6,122 nucleotides of DNA, taken from contig JAGVLI010000573.1 of assembly GCA_020054355.1 (NCBI GenBank), positions 1 through 6,122 on the forward strand, in the 5' to 3' direction. Positions 1 to 6,122 of this stretch are shown one piece after another. The notes beneath the pieces were generated by a model. That model ran no database searches and was not told where the DNA came from. It saw only the letters and a list, made by a program, of their open reading frames with translations. The stretch is from Planctomycetales bacterium. Its GTDB lineage: Bacteria; Planctomycetota; Planctomycetia; Gemmatales; Gemmataceae. Numbering within the stretch: position 1 is the stretch's first letter; the number at the start of each line of letters is the position of its first letter. Position numbers and translations under genes: made by a program.

Positions 1-111
1 GCCAGCGCTAGGGCGGGATTGCGAGGCAGAGCCTCGCGGCCGTGCGTTCCCTGGCGGAGCCAGGGAACGAGGATAGAAAGCACCGTTCGGTTCATCATGG
101 CCACTGCCTCT
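1..111. other. Non-coding flank downstream of the CBM9-like gene
   Basis: No credible gene lies here. The plus-strand reading frame that starts at 19 runs through the palindromic repeat and then antisense to the CBM9-like gene, so I treat it as spurious. The only structure I see is the pair of hairpins at 21-69. The stop codon of the minus-strand gene is at 112-114, so this stretch is its 3' flank. The left window edge hides the next gene. Confidence 0.75.
21..69. repeat. REP-like element made of two adjacent perfect hairpins
   Basis: Two perfect palindromes sit side by side. The first is a 7-bp stem (gcgaggc 21-27, gcctcgc 31-37) with loop aga. The second is an 11-bp stem (cgttccctggc 45-55, gccagggaacg 59-69) with loop gga. 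A 7-nt spacer separates them. The double-hairpin layout, 3-nt loops and intergenic position fit a repetitive extragenic palindrome. I recognise near-identical sequences as dispersed repeats in planctomycete-type genomes, but only one copy is visible here, so the repeat status is inferred. It lies 42 nt past the stop of the minus-strand CBM9-like gene and could end or protect that transcript. There is no T-tract, so it is not a classical intrinsic terminator. Confidence 0.7.
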
Positions 112-1329
112 CTATTCGCGACCCTGGGGCAACCTGTCCGGCTTTTCACCGCCGAGGACGGCTTCACCCCAGAGGTGCGGGCTGGTGCTGACGTGAACGC
201 GCGGATCGTCGTTGAGCCAGAATGCGTAGACGTTCGTGCCCGTGTCGATCTGCAGCTCGAAGCCGATCGTCGTGCCAGGCTTGAACTCCGCTTGCCGCAG
301 GGCCGCTTTCGGGATGAGCAGTTCGAGCATCCAGCCGGCCGGTGTGCGCTTGCCGGCGCGGAGCATGGCTCCCTCACCCGTGTTTGCGTGCGGCACAATG
401 CTCCATTCGATCTTGCCGGCCTTGTTCTTGACGATCCTCGACTCGTAGCCGCCGATGCCGTCGTCGTTGGGCGTGCCGAAGGGGAACGCGAAGAACTGAT
501 GCACGCTCGCTTCGCCCCGTTCGCGCGGCCGAAGGTTGAGCGTATCGATGTAGACTTCGACGGCGTCGTTGTCCCAGAACGGCCACATGCCTTTTTCCGG
601 CTTGGGCTGATTCTCCAGTTCTCCGCTGCTGTCGAATACGTCCACGGCGATGAGAATGCCTTTCGGGCAGTAGGCGAGAAAAGCCTTCTGTCCGCGCGGC
701 ACCGCCAGGACCTTCTTCGGACTCTTGCCGCGTTCGACGGCGGTCAGCACCACGGGCGGGATGTCCTTCCAGTCGTCGAGATCGCCGTCGATCTTGATGG
801 CATCATTGTCCAGCAAGCGTAACGCCAGCATGCGTTGCGGATTGACGACTGGCCTGGGTACATCCGGTTTCTTGACGATAGGCTTGGGTTCCTCGGGCTT
901 CTTCGGCTCCACCGGCTTCGGATCGTCCTTCTTGAGTTTGTTCGGCGTCGGGGCTGGCAGTTTGACCTCCTCCGGGGCTACCTGCAAGACTTCGGGTTCC
1001 GGCTTCCGCTCAGTAGGCACAACTTCCCTGCGCGGCTCGGACGGCGGACGAGTGGGGACGCTCGCTTCGGCGGTTTGCACCTCGGTGGGCTGCTGGGCAG
1101 TACGACCGGAGAACCAGAGAATCAGTCCGAGCGCGCATATCGACAAGCTGGCGATGGCGAACCAGAGCACTGCATTCGACGACTCCTCGACGGCTGGAGC
1201 GGTGGACGGCGCAACCAGGGCCGGCGGCGCGACTCCGGGCAGCGCGACCTGGCACACCGGGCAGACGCCAGGACGAGCTTCTTCCTCGGTCAACGGCAAC
1301 TTGCATTGCGGGCACCAGATCACAGCCAT
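112..1329 (-). CDS. Zinc-ribbon, single-pass membrane protein with C-terminal CBM9-like sugar-binding domain
   Basis: A 405-residue protein with four visible parts. Residues 6-26 hold a CxxC...CxxC zinc ribbon (C6, C9, C23, C26). Residues about 53-74 form one hydrophobic membrane segment (AVLWFAIASLSICALGLILWF). Residues about 79-165 are a Pro/Lys/Glu-rich low-complexity linker. Residues about 171-397 resemble the family 9 carbohydrate-binding-module fold, with IDGDLDDW near 180-187, WDNDAVEVYID at 252-262, and GWMLELLIPKAAL at 332-344. The domain is known from xylanases and many exported proteins of unknown role, so sugar binding is inferred. The likely topology is ribbon in the cytoplasm and CBM9-like domain outside. 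The start is well supported: GGAGGAG lies 7 nt upstream of the ATG. The gene begins 27 nt after the glycosyltransferase stop, so the two are probably co-transcribed. No catalytic domain is visible. Confidence 0.88.
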   Translation of the reverse strand: MAVIWCPQCKLPLTEEEARPGVCPVCQVALPGVAPPALVAPSTAPAVEESSNAVLWFAIASLSICALGLILWFSGRTAQQPTEVQTAEASVPTRPPSEPRREVVPTERKPEPEVLQVAPEEVKLPAPTPNKLKKDDPKPVEPKKPEEPKPIVKKPDVPRPVVNPQRMLALRLLDNDAIKIDGDLDDWKDIPPVVLTAVERGKSPKKVLAVPRGQKAFLAYCPKGILIAVDVFDSSGELENQPKPEKGMWPFWDNDAVEVYIDTLNLRPRERGEASVHQFFAFPFGTPNDDGIGGYESRIVKNKAGKIEWSIVPHANTGEGAMLRAGKRTPAGWMLELLIPKAALRQAEFKPGTTIGFELQIDTGTNVYAFWLNDDPRVHVSTSPHLWGEAVLGGEKPDRLPQGRE

Positions 1330-1336
1330 GACGAAA

Positions 1337-1343
1337 CTCCTCC
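1337..1343 (-). promoter_or_regulatory. Strong ribosome binding site for the CBM9-like gene
   Basis: GGAGGAG on the minus strand lies 7 nt before the ATG at 1329. It falls inside the 27-nt gap after the glycosyltransferase stop. This supports both the chosen start and independent translation initiation within a shared transcript. Confidence 0.75.
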
Positions 1344-1356
1344 AATGCTAGGCGGC

Positions 1357-2583
1357 CTATGAGGCGCTCCCAACCTCTTTGGGTTTCGCCTGCGGGCAGA
1401 CTTCCGTCAGTACCCGCTTCAGCGCTGCCGCCCAGCCGCGCGCCGCATCATAGAACTGGGGCTGCGAGGCGCTACACCCTTCACACTTGGCGCGATACAG
1501 GGCTTCGTCGTCGCAAAGTTGGAGGATGGCGTCGCCGTAGGCGGTGGCATTGTCGGGCGGCACTTCCAGCACGGCAGCACGGACGTATTCCAGGGCCGGG
1601 CAAACACTGCTGGTAATCACCGGCCGGCCGCTCAGCACGCCTTCCGCCACCACCTGGTTAAAGCCTTCGATGAAGTCCGTCGTGGTGGGCACGATCAGCG
1701 CGTGCGCCTGGCCGAACTGCTCGCGCATCACCGCCCGGCTGCAATGACCGTGGCAGCGAAACCGCTCGCTCAATCCAGCGGCAGCGGTTTGCTTTTTGAG
1801 TTCCTCCAACTGCGAACCGGAGCCGCAGACGTCGAACTCGATTTCCGTGCGTCCAGCGGCAGTAAAGCGTTTCGCCATGTCCAGCAACTGGAACACGCCC
1901 TTGTCGCGCTCGATCCGGCCGGCATACAGCACGCGGAACGGTCGGCGTTGCTCCGGCGGCGGCCCGAGGTCCGCGAATAGGTCGGCGCGATAGGTCGGCA
2001 AGAACTCGACGATGGGCGGATGAGTTGCCCCCGTGAGTTGCAGCACCTGGCGTTCGATGTCCTGGGAAGCGCTGAGAATGGCGGCGCAGCCCCGGCGAAA
2101 GCACCAACCGTCGAGCTTGGCGATCAGCTTACGCAGTCCGCCCGGCTGCCGGTGTTTGGGCCAGAGCACGCAATGCAGGCTCGGAATGACTTTCACGCCA
2201 AACAGGCGCAAGAGCGCCAGCGGAAACCAGTGGCCGGAGCCGTTGCAGACGATGATCGCATCAGCCCGGAAGCGCAGCGCCGAGGCGATCAACCGCAGCG
2301 CTGCCCAGACCTGGCCGAAGTGATACAGCAGCGGCCCAGGACCGCTTTCGAGAGTAATCGGCCGATGGCGGATGGTGATGTTGCCGTCTTGCAAACCGCC
2401 CGCCGCGCGGCTGGAGGAGATGACCAGGGCCTGGGCATCGAGGTCGCGGCACACGTCGTAGAACTGCCCGGAATAAGTCACACTGACCTGCGAGGGATCG
2501 TCGCGCCCTTCCTTCCAGTGCTGGTAAGTGCCGGCGACGTTGCCGGGACCGGCGGCATACAGCAGGCGCAGGGGGCGGGACAT
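1357..2583 (-). CDS. Glycosyltransferase, GT-B fold, family 4-like
   Basis: A 408-residue protein, a usual length for a GT4-type enzyme, which moves a sugar from a nucleotide-sugar donor to an acceptor glycan, lipid or small molecule. The C-terminal half carries the family signature. AGRIERDKGV at 221-230 supplies the Arg (R223) and Lys (K228) expected near the donor phosphates. DVCGSGSQLEEL follows at 251-262. E306 and E314 form the E-x7-E motif in IEGFNQVVAEG, followed by SGRPVI. The N-terminal acceptor half opens with LLYAAGPGNVAGTYQHW and has no signal peptide, so it should act in the cytoplasm. I chose the ATG at 2583 because GGGAG lies 7 nt upstream. The longer frame from 2673 only reads through a repeat element and adds 30 residues with no family similarity. 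Donor and acceptor cannot be told from sequence. The gene is probably co-transcribed with the CBM9-like gene 27 nt downstream. Confidence 0.9.
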   Translation of the reverse strand: MSRPLRLLYAAGPGNVAGTYQHWKEGRDDPSQVSVTYSGQFYDVCRDLDAQALVISSSRAAGGLQDGNITIRHRPITLESGPGPLLYHFGQVWAALRLIASALRFRADAIIVCNGSGHWFPLALLRLFGVKVIPSLHCVLWPKHRQPGGLRKLIAKLDGWCFRRGCAAILSASQDIERQVLQLTGATHPPIVEFLPTYRADLFADLGPPPEQRRPFRVLYAGRIERDKGVFQLLDMAKRFTAAGRTEIEFDVCGSGSQLEELKKQTAAAGLSERFRCHGHCSRAVMREQFGQAHALIVPTTTDFIEGFNQVVAEGVLSGRPVITSSVCPALEYVRAAVLEVPPDNATAYGDAILQLCDDEALYRAKCEGCSASQPQFYDAARGWAAALKRVLTEVCPQAKPKEVGSAS

Positions 2584-2590
2584 GGAAGGT

Positions 2591-2595
2591 CTCCC
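2591..2595 (-). promoter_or_regulatory. Ribosome binding site that fixes the glycosyltransferase start
   Basis: GGGAG on the minus strand lies 7 nt before the ATG at 2583. The alternative start at 2673 lies inside the repeat region, which makes the 2583 start much the better choice. Confidence 0.65.
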
Positions 2596-2603
2596 GTCTG
2601 AAC

Positions 2604-2690
2604 AAAGTACCGAGTAGCCAGGTCCGAGAGGTGAAATCCCGGTCCTGGGCACTCGGTACTTTATACTTCGCACTCGGTACTTCGTACCGA
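2604..2690. repeat. Palindromic repeat cluster built on the core actcggtactt
   Basis: This element fills most of the 159-nt gap before the glycosyltransferase gene. A long imperfect hairpin pairs 2604-2629 with 2637-2662: 22 of 26 positions pair, the outer 12 bp (aaagtaccgagt / actcggtacttt) perfectly, with a 7-nt loop. The 13-mer gcactcggtactt occurs at 2649-2661 and again at 2670-2682, 21 nt apart. A second small hairpin, tcggtac / gtaccga with a 3-nt loop, lies at 2674-2690. The same core is thus used in both orientations. I have an impression that similar degenerate units recur in planctomycete intergenic regions, but one window cannot prove dispersal. In the transcript it would sit in the glycosyltransferase 5' leader, about 21 nt above the start codon and close to the ribosome binding site. 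Confidence 0.7.
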
Positions 2691-2742
2691 TATCCCGTCA
2701 TTTCCCGCCGCTCGTTTTCCCGATCACCGATCCAATACCGGA

Positions 2743-3567
2743 CTATTTTTTCTCGACTTCTGTGTTAGGCTTGCCAGTCAGCGAGAAGGCCTTCAAGAAA
2801 GCTTCGGCCAGCGACTCGTCGGCCAACCCAGCCGCATCGGAAACAAGCGTGCGCAGCATGTAGAGCTTACCCTCGGCCGCGAAGATGGTATCAAACACAT
2901 GCCTCAGTTTGTTATCGGACTTTTCATTCCCCGCAATGTGGTAACGCACGGCCGGATAACCGAGAAACACGAGTTTCTCAAAGCGGATTTCCCTCTTGTT
3001 CACCAGAGGGAAATCGGCGATCGTGCTTCGACCGATTCCTTCATAATCTGTCTCGCCTTCACGGACGAAGACCATTCCCAACGCCTTGCCTTCGCGGCTT
3101 AGGGCACCCGCCAAGGCCTCGGGATTCAGCCTTCGAAGCTTATCTGGTGCCACCAGATCCCAGTTGGGCCCTGGCGATACGAGTTGGAAGCCGTGCTTTT
3201 CATTGACGATTGCCTGTGGACCGCGCGGTTTGGTGACACCCTGGTAAATCGCGAATCCAACTATGCCGAAGAACAGCAAGCAGAACACCAAGGCGAGAAT
3301 CGACGGGAATTTTCTGCCTTTGTCATCCGCGATGCCGAGCAATTCCAGAATCGCGAAGATGAAGGCCGTCGTATACCCCACTGCTCCGATCGCCGGCAAG
3401 ACCCATTGTTCAGACCCGAGATTTTCACGCTGCACGTTCGAACTGGTGGCGCACGACAATATGAGCAGGACCGATACGATCTTGCCTGACAGCGGTGTGG
3501 AGGTCCAAATGCCCCGCGGCCGGTTTTTCTTCGGCGATGCCATGTCCGCAAACGGATTGGCGCCCAT
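2743..3567 (-). CDS. Membrane protein of unknown function with a soluble C-terminal domain
   Basis: A 274-residue protein that I cannot name. The N-terminus (MGANPFADMASPKKNRPRG) is short and basic. Hydrophobic segments follow at about 28-42, 56-79 and 88-110; the last two are clear membrane helices and the first is weaker. From about 123 to 265 there is a soluble alpha/beta-looking domain. It begins NEKHGFQLVSPGPNW, contains GYPAVRYHIAG near 203-213 and LYMLRTLVSD at 235-244, and ends in a helix (ESLAEAFLKAFSL). The layout 'sequence of a mature parameter followed by a final amphipathic helix' recalls PsbP/DcrB-like domains, but that is a guess from pattern only. The ATG at 3567 has GGAG 10 nt upstream; an in-frame ATG at 3543 has no good site. 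The gene begins 32 nt after the propeller-gene stop, so co-transcription is likely. Confidence 0.8.
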   Translation of the reverse strand: MGANPFADMASPKKNRPRGIWTSTPLSGKIVSVLLILSCATSSNVQRENLGSEQWVLPAIGAVGYTTAFIFAILELLGIADDKGRKFPSILALVFCLLFFGIVGFAIYQGVTKPRGPQAIVNEKHGFQLVSPGPNWDLVAPDKLRRLNPEALAGALSREGKALGMVFVREGETDYEGIGRSTIADFPLVNKREIRFEKLVFLGYPAVRYHIAGNEKSDNKLRHVFDTIFAAEGKLYMLRTLVSDAAGLADESLAEAFLKAFSLTGKPNTEVEKK

Positions 3568-3599
3568 GGGAAGTCATCTCCGTTGCAAGAACAACGCCG

Positions 3600-4847
3600 C
3601 TACTTCCCGATGCAATACAGGTACTTCATGTCGCGCAGGAAGAGCTGGCCGCGCGAGATGGAAATCGAGGCGTTGATCTCCTCGCCGGTCACGTTCTTGG
3701 CCACCAGCTCGAACGTCGGGCTGGCCTTGATGACGTAGGTGTTGCCGTCGTTATCCGGGAAGTAGATGTAGCTGCCCCAGCCGGTGGCCGAAGCGCTGTG
3801 CAAGCGCTGGCCAAGACGCTCCAGCCACATCAGCTTGCCGGTCTTGCATTCGCGGCAGGTGGCGATGCCGTTGTCGTTGACGTTGAAGAAGTAGTCGCCA
3901 TACGCGATCGGCGACGGCACGTAGCCGCCGCCCTTCGGTTCGTTGTACAGGATATGGGTCTTGGTAATGTTGCCGGTGCCGTCCGGGTTGATGCCCATGA
4001 CGCCCAGCTTGGGAAAGCCGTAGGTCATGAACAGCACGTCGTTGTGATAGATCAGGCTGGCGACGTATTGCTCCGTCGGCCCGTCCATGTGCCAGATCAG
4101 CTTGCCGTCGTCGGGGCTGTAACTATCGACGCCGTGGCTGCCGCTGAAGACCAGCTGCTTCTTGCCGTGAACGTCGAAGACCACCGGCGGCGTGTACGAA
4201 CGGGTGCCGGAGCGCTTGGCGCGCCACTTCTCCTCGCCCGTGGTCTTGTCCAGGGCAACGATGTAGGCAGCCGGGTCGTCCTGATCGCCGTTGAGGATGA
4301 CCAGGTCCTTGTACAGCAGCGGGGCGCTGCAGAAGCCATGCTTGGAGTGGAACTCGCCCGGCGACTTTTGCCAGACCAGCTTGCCGTCGAAGTCATAGCA
4401 GCCGACGATGAAGCGCGGCGCGTCCAGGAAGGTCACGTAAGCGTGCTTGCCGTCGGTGGCCACCGTCGAGCTGGCATGACTGTTGCGCTTATGGATCAGC
4501 TTCGGCAGCTTCATCGGCAGCGACTGCTCCCAGAGTACCTTGCCGTTGCGCCGGTCGAGGCAAAGCGTGACGTGCTTCACCGGGTCCTGGTTTTCCAGGC
4601 AGGTGGTCAGGAAGATGCGGTCGCCCCAGATCGTCGGGGAGGAGTAGCCGCGACCGGGGATGGCCACCTTCCAGGCGACGTTCTCGGTGGTGCTCCATTT
4701 GAGCGGCAAGTTCGTTTCGGTCGAGGTGCCATCGCCGCGCGGCCCGCGCCATTGCGGCCAATCCTCGGCATGGACCGAGACGACGCCCAAGAGCAGGACC
4801 AGGCAGGCAGCCAGCGATAATCGGCGGGTGTGAACCATGGGAAGCAT
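3600..4847 (-). CDS. Secreted PQQ-like beta-propeller repeat protein
   Basis: A 415-residue protein with a signal peptide (basic MLPMVHTRR, hydrophobic LSLAACLVLLLGVV, likely cleavage after VHA at 27). The mature N-terminus DWPQWRGPRGDGTS is a hallmark of a propeller family abundant in planctomycetes. Repeated blades show the PQQ-like pattern of a residue pair, Gly-Lys and Trp: LDRRNGKVLWE (98-107), YDFDGKLVWQ (151-160), LDKTTGEEKWRA (199-210), SPDDGKLIWH (244-253) and CKTGKLMWLE (334-343). The fold resembles BamB and quinoprotein dehydrogenases, but I see no adjacent-cysteine pair or other sign of a true PQQ enzyme, so a binding or scaffold role outside the cytoplasm is more likely. The start is uncertain: GGAG lies 4 nt before the ATG at 4847 and 13 nt before an in-frame ATG at 4838 (412 residues); both keep the signal peptide. 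A frame extending to 5147 adds 100 residues that are not signal-like. Confidence 0.88.
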   Translation of the reverse strand: MLPMVHTRRLSLAACLVLLLGVVSVHAEDWPQWRGPRGDGTSTETNLPLKWSTTENVAWKVAIPGRGYSSPTIWGDRIFLTTCLENQDPVKHVTLCLDRRNGKVLWEQSLPMKLPKLIHKRNSHASSTVATDGKHAYVTFLDAPRFIVGCYDFDGKLVWQKSPGEFHSKHGFCSAPLLYKDLVILNGDQDDPAAYIVALDKTTGEEKWRAKRSGTRSYTPPVVFDVHGKKQLVFSGSHGVDSYSPDDGKLIWHMDGPTEQYVASLIYHNDVLFMTYGFPKLGVMGINPDGTGNITKTHILYNEPKGGGYVPSPIAYGDYFFNVNDNGIATCRECKTGKLMWLERLGQRLHSASATGWGSYIYFPDNDGNTYVIKASPTFELVAKNVTGEEINASISISRGQLFLRDMKYLYCIGK

Positions 4848-5223
4848 CGCTCTCCGAAGGCGGGGTAGGAAAAGTTTCAGATTAGCGGCGACAGCGAGGG
4901 AAGGCCAGCGGAATTCCGGAGACTTCTCGGTGAACGCGACAGCTCCGCGACTGAATCGCGGCAACCAGTTGCGGCAGCCGTGATGTGGCGGCGCGTCCAA
5001 CGCCCCAGGTTCCGCTGTTGGCGGCGCCCCTGGGTGCCTGTTTCGCATTGCATCCCATTTCACTCCCCACCCTCTTTGGGAGCCTCGTGAAACGCGATCG
5101 GCTGGGGGGAACTGGACCGCTGGCTCGCTTATTCCCACGCCACGCACTGAAGCGCAGCGAACTCATGGACCGGGCCGCGCCTGGATGCAAAGGCAGTCGC
5201 GTTCGCCGAGCAGTCTCAAATTC

Positions 5224-5247
5224 CGGACCGGCCAAGTAGGCCGTCCG
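5224..5247. repeat. Bulged hairpin in the divergent intergenic region
   Basis: cggac (5224-5228) pairs with gtccg (5243-5247), and ggcc (5230-5233) pairs with ggcc (5239-5242), with c5229 bulged and loop aagta. That gives a 9-bp stem about 110 nt upstream of the peptidase start. No T-tract follows, so a terminator is not supported. Function unknown; it may be chance. Confidence 0.3.
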
Positions 5248-5284
5248 AGCCAGCGCCAATCGACGGCACCCCAGCGGCTTTTCC

Positions 5285-5313
5285 TTGTACCGGCGGCGGC
5301 ACTGCCTTACGCT
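5285..5313 (+). promoter_or_regulatory. Weak candidate promoter for the S9 peptidase gene
   Basis: TTGTAC (5285-5290) and TACGCT (5308-5313) are separated by 17 nt and match sigma-70-type hexamers at about three of six positions each. Transcription would start near 5320, leaving a leader of about 35 nt. Spacing and position fit, but the match is poor and promoter rules for this group are loosely known. Confidence 0.2.
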
Positions 5314-5355
5314 GTTTGGGTCCACGCCATTCCGCCGTTTTCCGGAGAATCCATC

Positions 5356-6122
5356 ATGTTCCACGCGCTGCGCACCGTCGTTGCTGGGCTGGCGATTGCC
5401 GTCGTCCTGTCGCTCTTGCCCGCGCTGCCGGCCCAACCCGGCAAGGCTGCCGTCTTGACGCCGGAACGGTTGATGACCCTGAAACAAATCGGCGGCGTGC
5501 AGGTTTCGCCGGACGGCAAGCGCGTGCTGTACACCACGAAACAAGCGCTGCTGGAAGGCGACCAGAGCGAATACCTGATCCACATCCACTCGGCCAACGC
5601 CGACGGCAGCCAGTCCCGGCAGCTGACCCAGGGCAACAAGTCCTGCGATCAACCGCAATGGTCGCCGGACGGCAGCACGATTGCTTTCCTGTCCAGCCGG
5701 GGCGGCAAGCGCGACGTTTGGCTCCTGCCGGCGCAAGGCGGCGAAGCCCAGCGCCTGACGGGAACCAAGAGTGCCGTCAGCAGCTTCAAGTGGTCGCCAG
5801 ACGGCAAGGCCATCGCCTTCACCGCACTGGACGCGCCAACGGCGGAGGAAGAGAAGGCGGCCAAGACGAAGAATGATGCCCGCGTCGTCGATGACCATAT
5901 CAAGATGAGCCGCTTGTACGTCATCGCCATCGGCGAGGCCAAGGCGGAAGCCCGGCTGCTGACGAAGAGCAACTACAGCGTGGCCGGCGGCGCTCGCGCC
6001 GGCTACGACTGGTCGCCCGACGGCAAGACGCTGGTGTACTCGCACACGAAGACGCCGCGCCCGGACGACTGGCCGACGGCGGACCTGTCGCTGGTGGAAG
6101 TCGCCACTGGCGCCGTCAGACC
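5356..6122 (+). CDS. S9-family peptidase, N-terminal beta-propeller part (3' end outside the window)
   Basis: The first 255 codons of an open frame that continues past the right edge. Residues 1-26 are a signal peptide (MFHALRT, then a hydrophobic core, likely cleavage at LPA before QPGK), so the product is exported. The segment LTPERLMTLKQIGGVQVSPDGKRVLYT is typical of the start of dipeptidyl-aminopeptidase/acylaminoacyl-peptidase proteins. Four WD40-like (PD40) blades are marked by SPDG at about 51, 103, 147 and 220, for example WSPDGSTIAFLSSR and WSPDGKAIAFTA. The charged stretch EEEKAAKTKNDARVVDDHIKMSRLYVI (164-190) is also usual in this family. The alpha/beta-hydrolase domain with the Ser-Asp-His triad is expected downstream but not visible, so catalytic activity cannot be confirmed. 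GGAG lies 8 nt before the ATG. The gene is divergent from the propeller gene. A non-enzymatic TolB-like propeller is the main alternative. Confidence 0.87.
   Translation, partial: MFHALRTVVAGLAIAVVLSLLPALPAQPGKAAVLTPERLMTLKQIGGVQVSPDGKRVLYTTKQALLEGDQSEYLIHIHSANADGSQSRQLTQGNKSCDQPQWSPDGSTIAFLSSRGGKRDVWLLPAQGGEAQRLTGTKSAVSSFKWSPDGKAIAFTALDAPTAEEEKAAKTKNDARVVDDHIKMSRLYVIAIGEAKAEARLLTKSNYSVAGGARAGYDWSPDGKTLVYSHTKTPRPDDWPTADLSLVEVATGAVR

Larger units (their letters stand above)
4848..5355. other. Divergent intergenic region of 508 nt
   Basis: This lies between the start of the minus-strand propeller gene and the plus-strand peptidase gene and should hold both promoters. Frames crossing it (for example plus 4985-5239 and the minus extension to 5147) lack family-like sequence and I judge them non-coding. 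It contains several small inverted repeats: ccgcga/tcgcgg at 4945-4961, gcaac/gttgc at 4961-4972, cccagg/cctggg at 5004-5034, ctccc/gggag near 5063-5082, and a bulged 9-bp hairpin at 5224-5247. There is also a perfect 10-bp palindrome, cggaattccg, at 4909-4918. In GC-rich DNA such short stems are partly expected by chance. Confidence 0.6.

Noticed and set aside
19..822. Plus-strand open frame of 267 codons
   Set aside because: It begins inside the REP-like hairpins and continues antisense to the CBM9-like gene. The first residues are simply the translated repeat.
2584..2673. Thirty-codon N-terminal extension of the glycosyltransferase
   Set aside because: It is the translated repeat element. 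The internal ATG at 2583 has a good ribosome binding site and matches the usual start of the fold.
3495..4820. Long plus-strand open frame of 441 codons
   Set aside because: It lies almost wholly antisense to the propeller gene, which has clear repeat and signal-peptide features. The translation is Val/Ala/Arg-rich without domains, as expected from a shadow frame in GC-rich DNA.
4985..5239. Small plus-strand frame of 84 codons in the divergent gap
   Set aside because: It has no recognisable motif, I see no clear ribosome binding site, and its composition looks like random GC-rich sequence. A real small protein cannot be fully excluded.
5248..5282. Possible terminator ending in gcggctttt
   Set aside because: The only pairing I find is about 4 bp (agcc/ggct) with a long loop, too weak for an intrinsic terminator.
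4882..6045. Long minus-strand open frame of 387 codons
   Set aside because: It is antisense to the S9 peptidase frame, which has four SPDG blades and a signal peptide. The translation has no recognisable family features.
1..6122. A previously undescribed defence, mobile or RNA-based system
   Set aside because: I found no nuclease, helicase, reverse transcriptase, toxin-antitoxin pair, transposase, CRISPR-type array or structured RNA large enough to suggest one. The genes fit known exported, membrane and glycan-related families.

Overview
The window looks like a piece of a GC-rich bacterial chromosome, most likely from a planctomycete. This rests on recognition, not a search. The clues are a secreted PQQ-like beta-propeller opening with the mature motif DWPQWRGPRGDG, a zinc-ribbon/membrane/CBM9-like protein, and dispersed palindromic repeats of a kind I associate with these genomes. 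There are five protein genes. I see no tRNA, rRNA, CRISPR array, transposase or phage gene.

Layout, left to right. Positions 1-111 are non-coding and hold two adjacent perfect hairpins (21-37 and 45-69) that look like a REP-type repeat. Four genes follow on the minus strand. In order of transcription (right to left) they are: a secreted PQQ-like beta-propeller protein (4847-3600); a membrane protein with a soluble C-terminal domain (3567-2743, 32 nt after the first); a family-4-like glycosyltransferase (2583-1357, after a 159-nt gap with a second, different repeat/hairpin element); and a zinc-ribbon, single-pass membrane protein with a CBM9-like domain (1329-112, 27 nt after the glycosyltransferase). 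A 508-nt non-coding region (4848-5355) separates these from a divergent plus-strand gene at 5356. That gene encodes the exported N-terminal propeller part of an S9-family (prolyl oligopeptidase-like) peptidase and runs off the right edge.

The tight spacings suggest two transcription pairs (propeller + membrane protein; glycosyltransferase + CBM9-like protein), possibly one unit if transcription crosses the 159-nt gap. Four of the five products carry export or membrane signals, and the glycosyltransferase could act on envelope or exported glycans, so a general cell-envelope theme is reasonable. No specific pathway can be read from the sequence. The gene families look ordinary for such a genome, and I found no convincing new system. 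The most unusual content is the repeat elements and the architecture of the CBM9-like protein.
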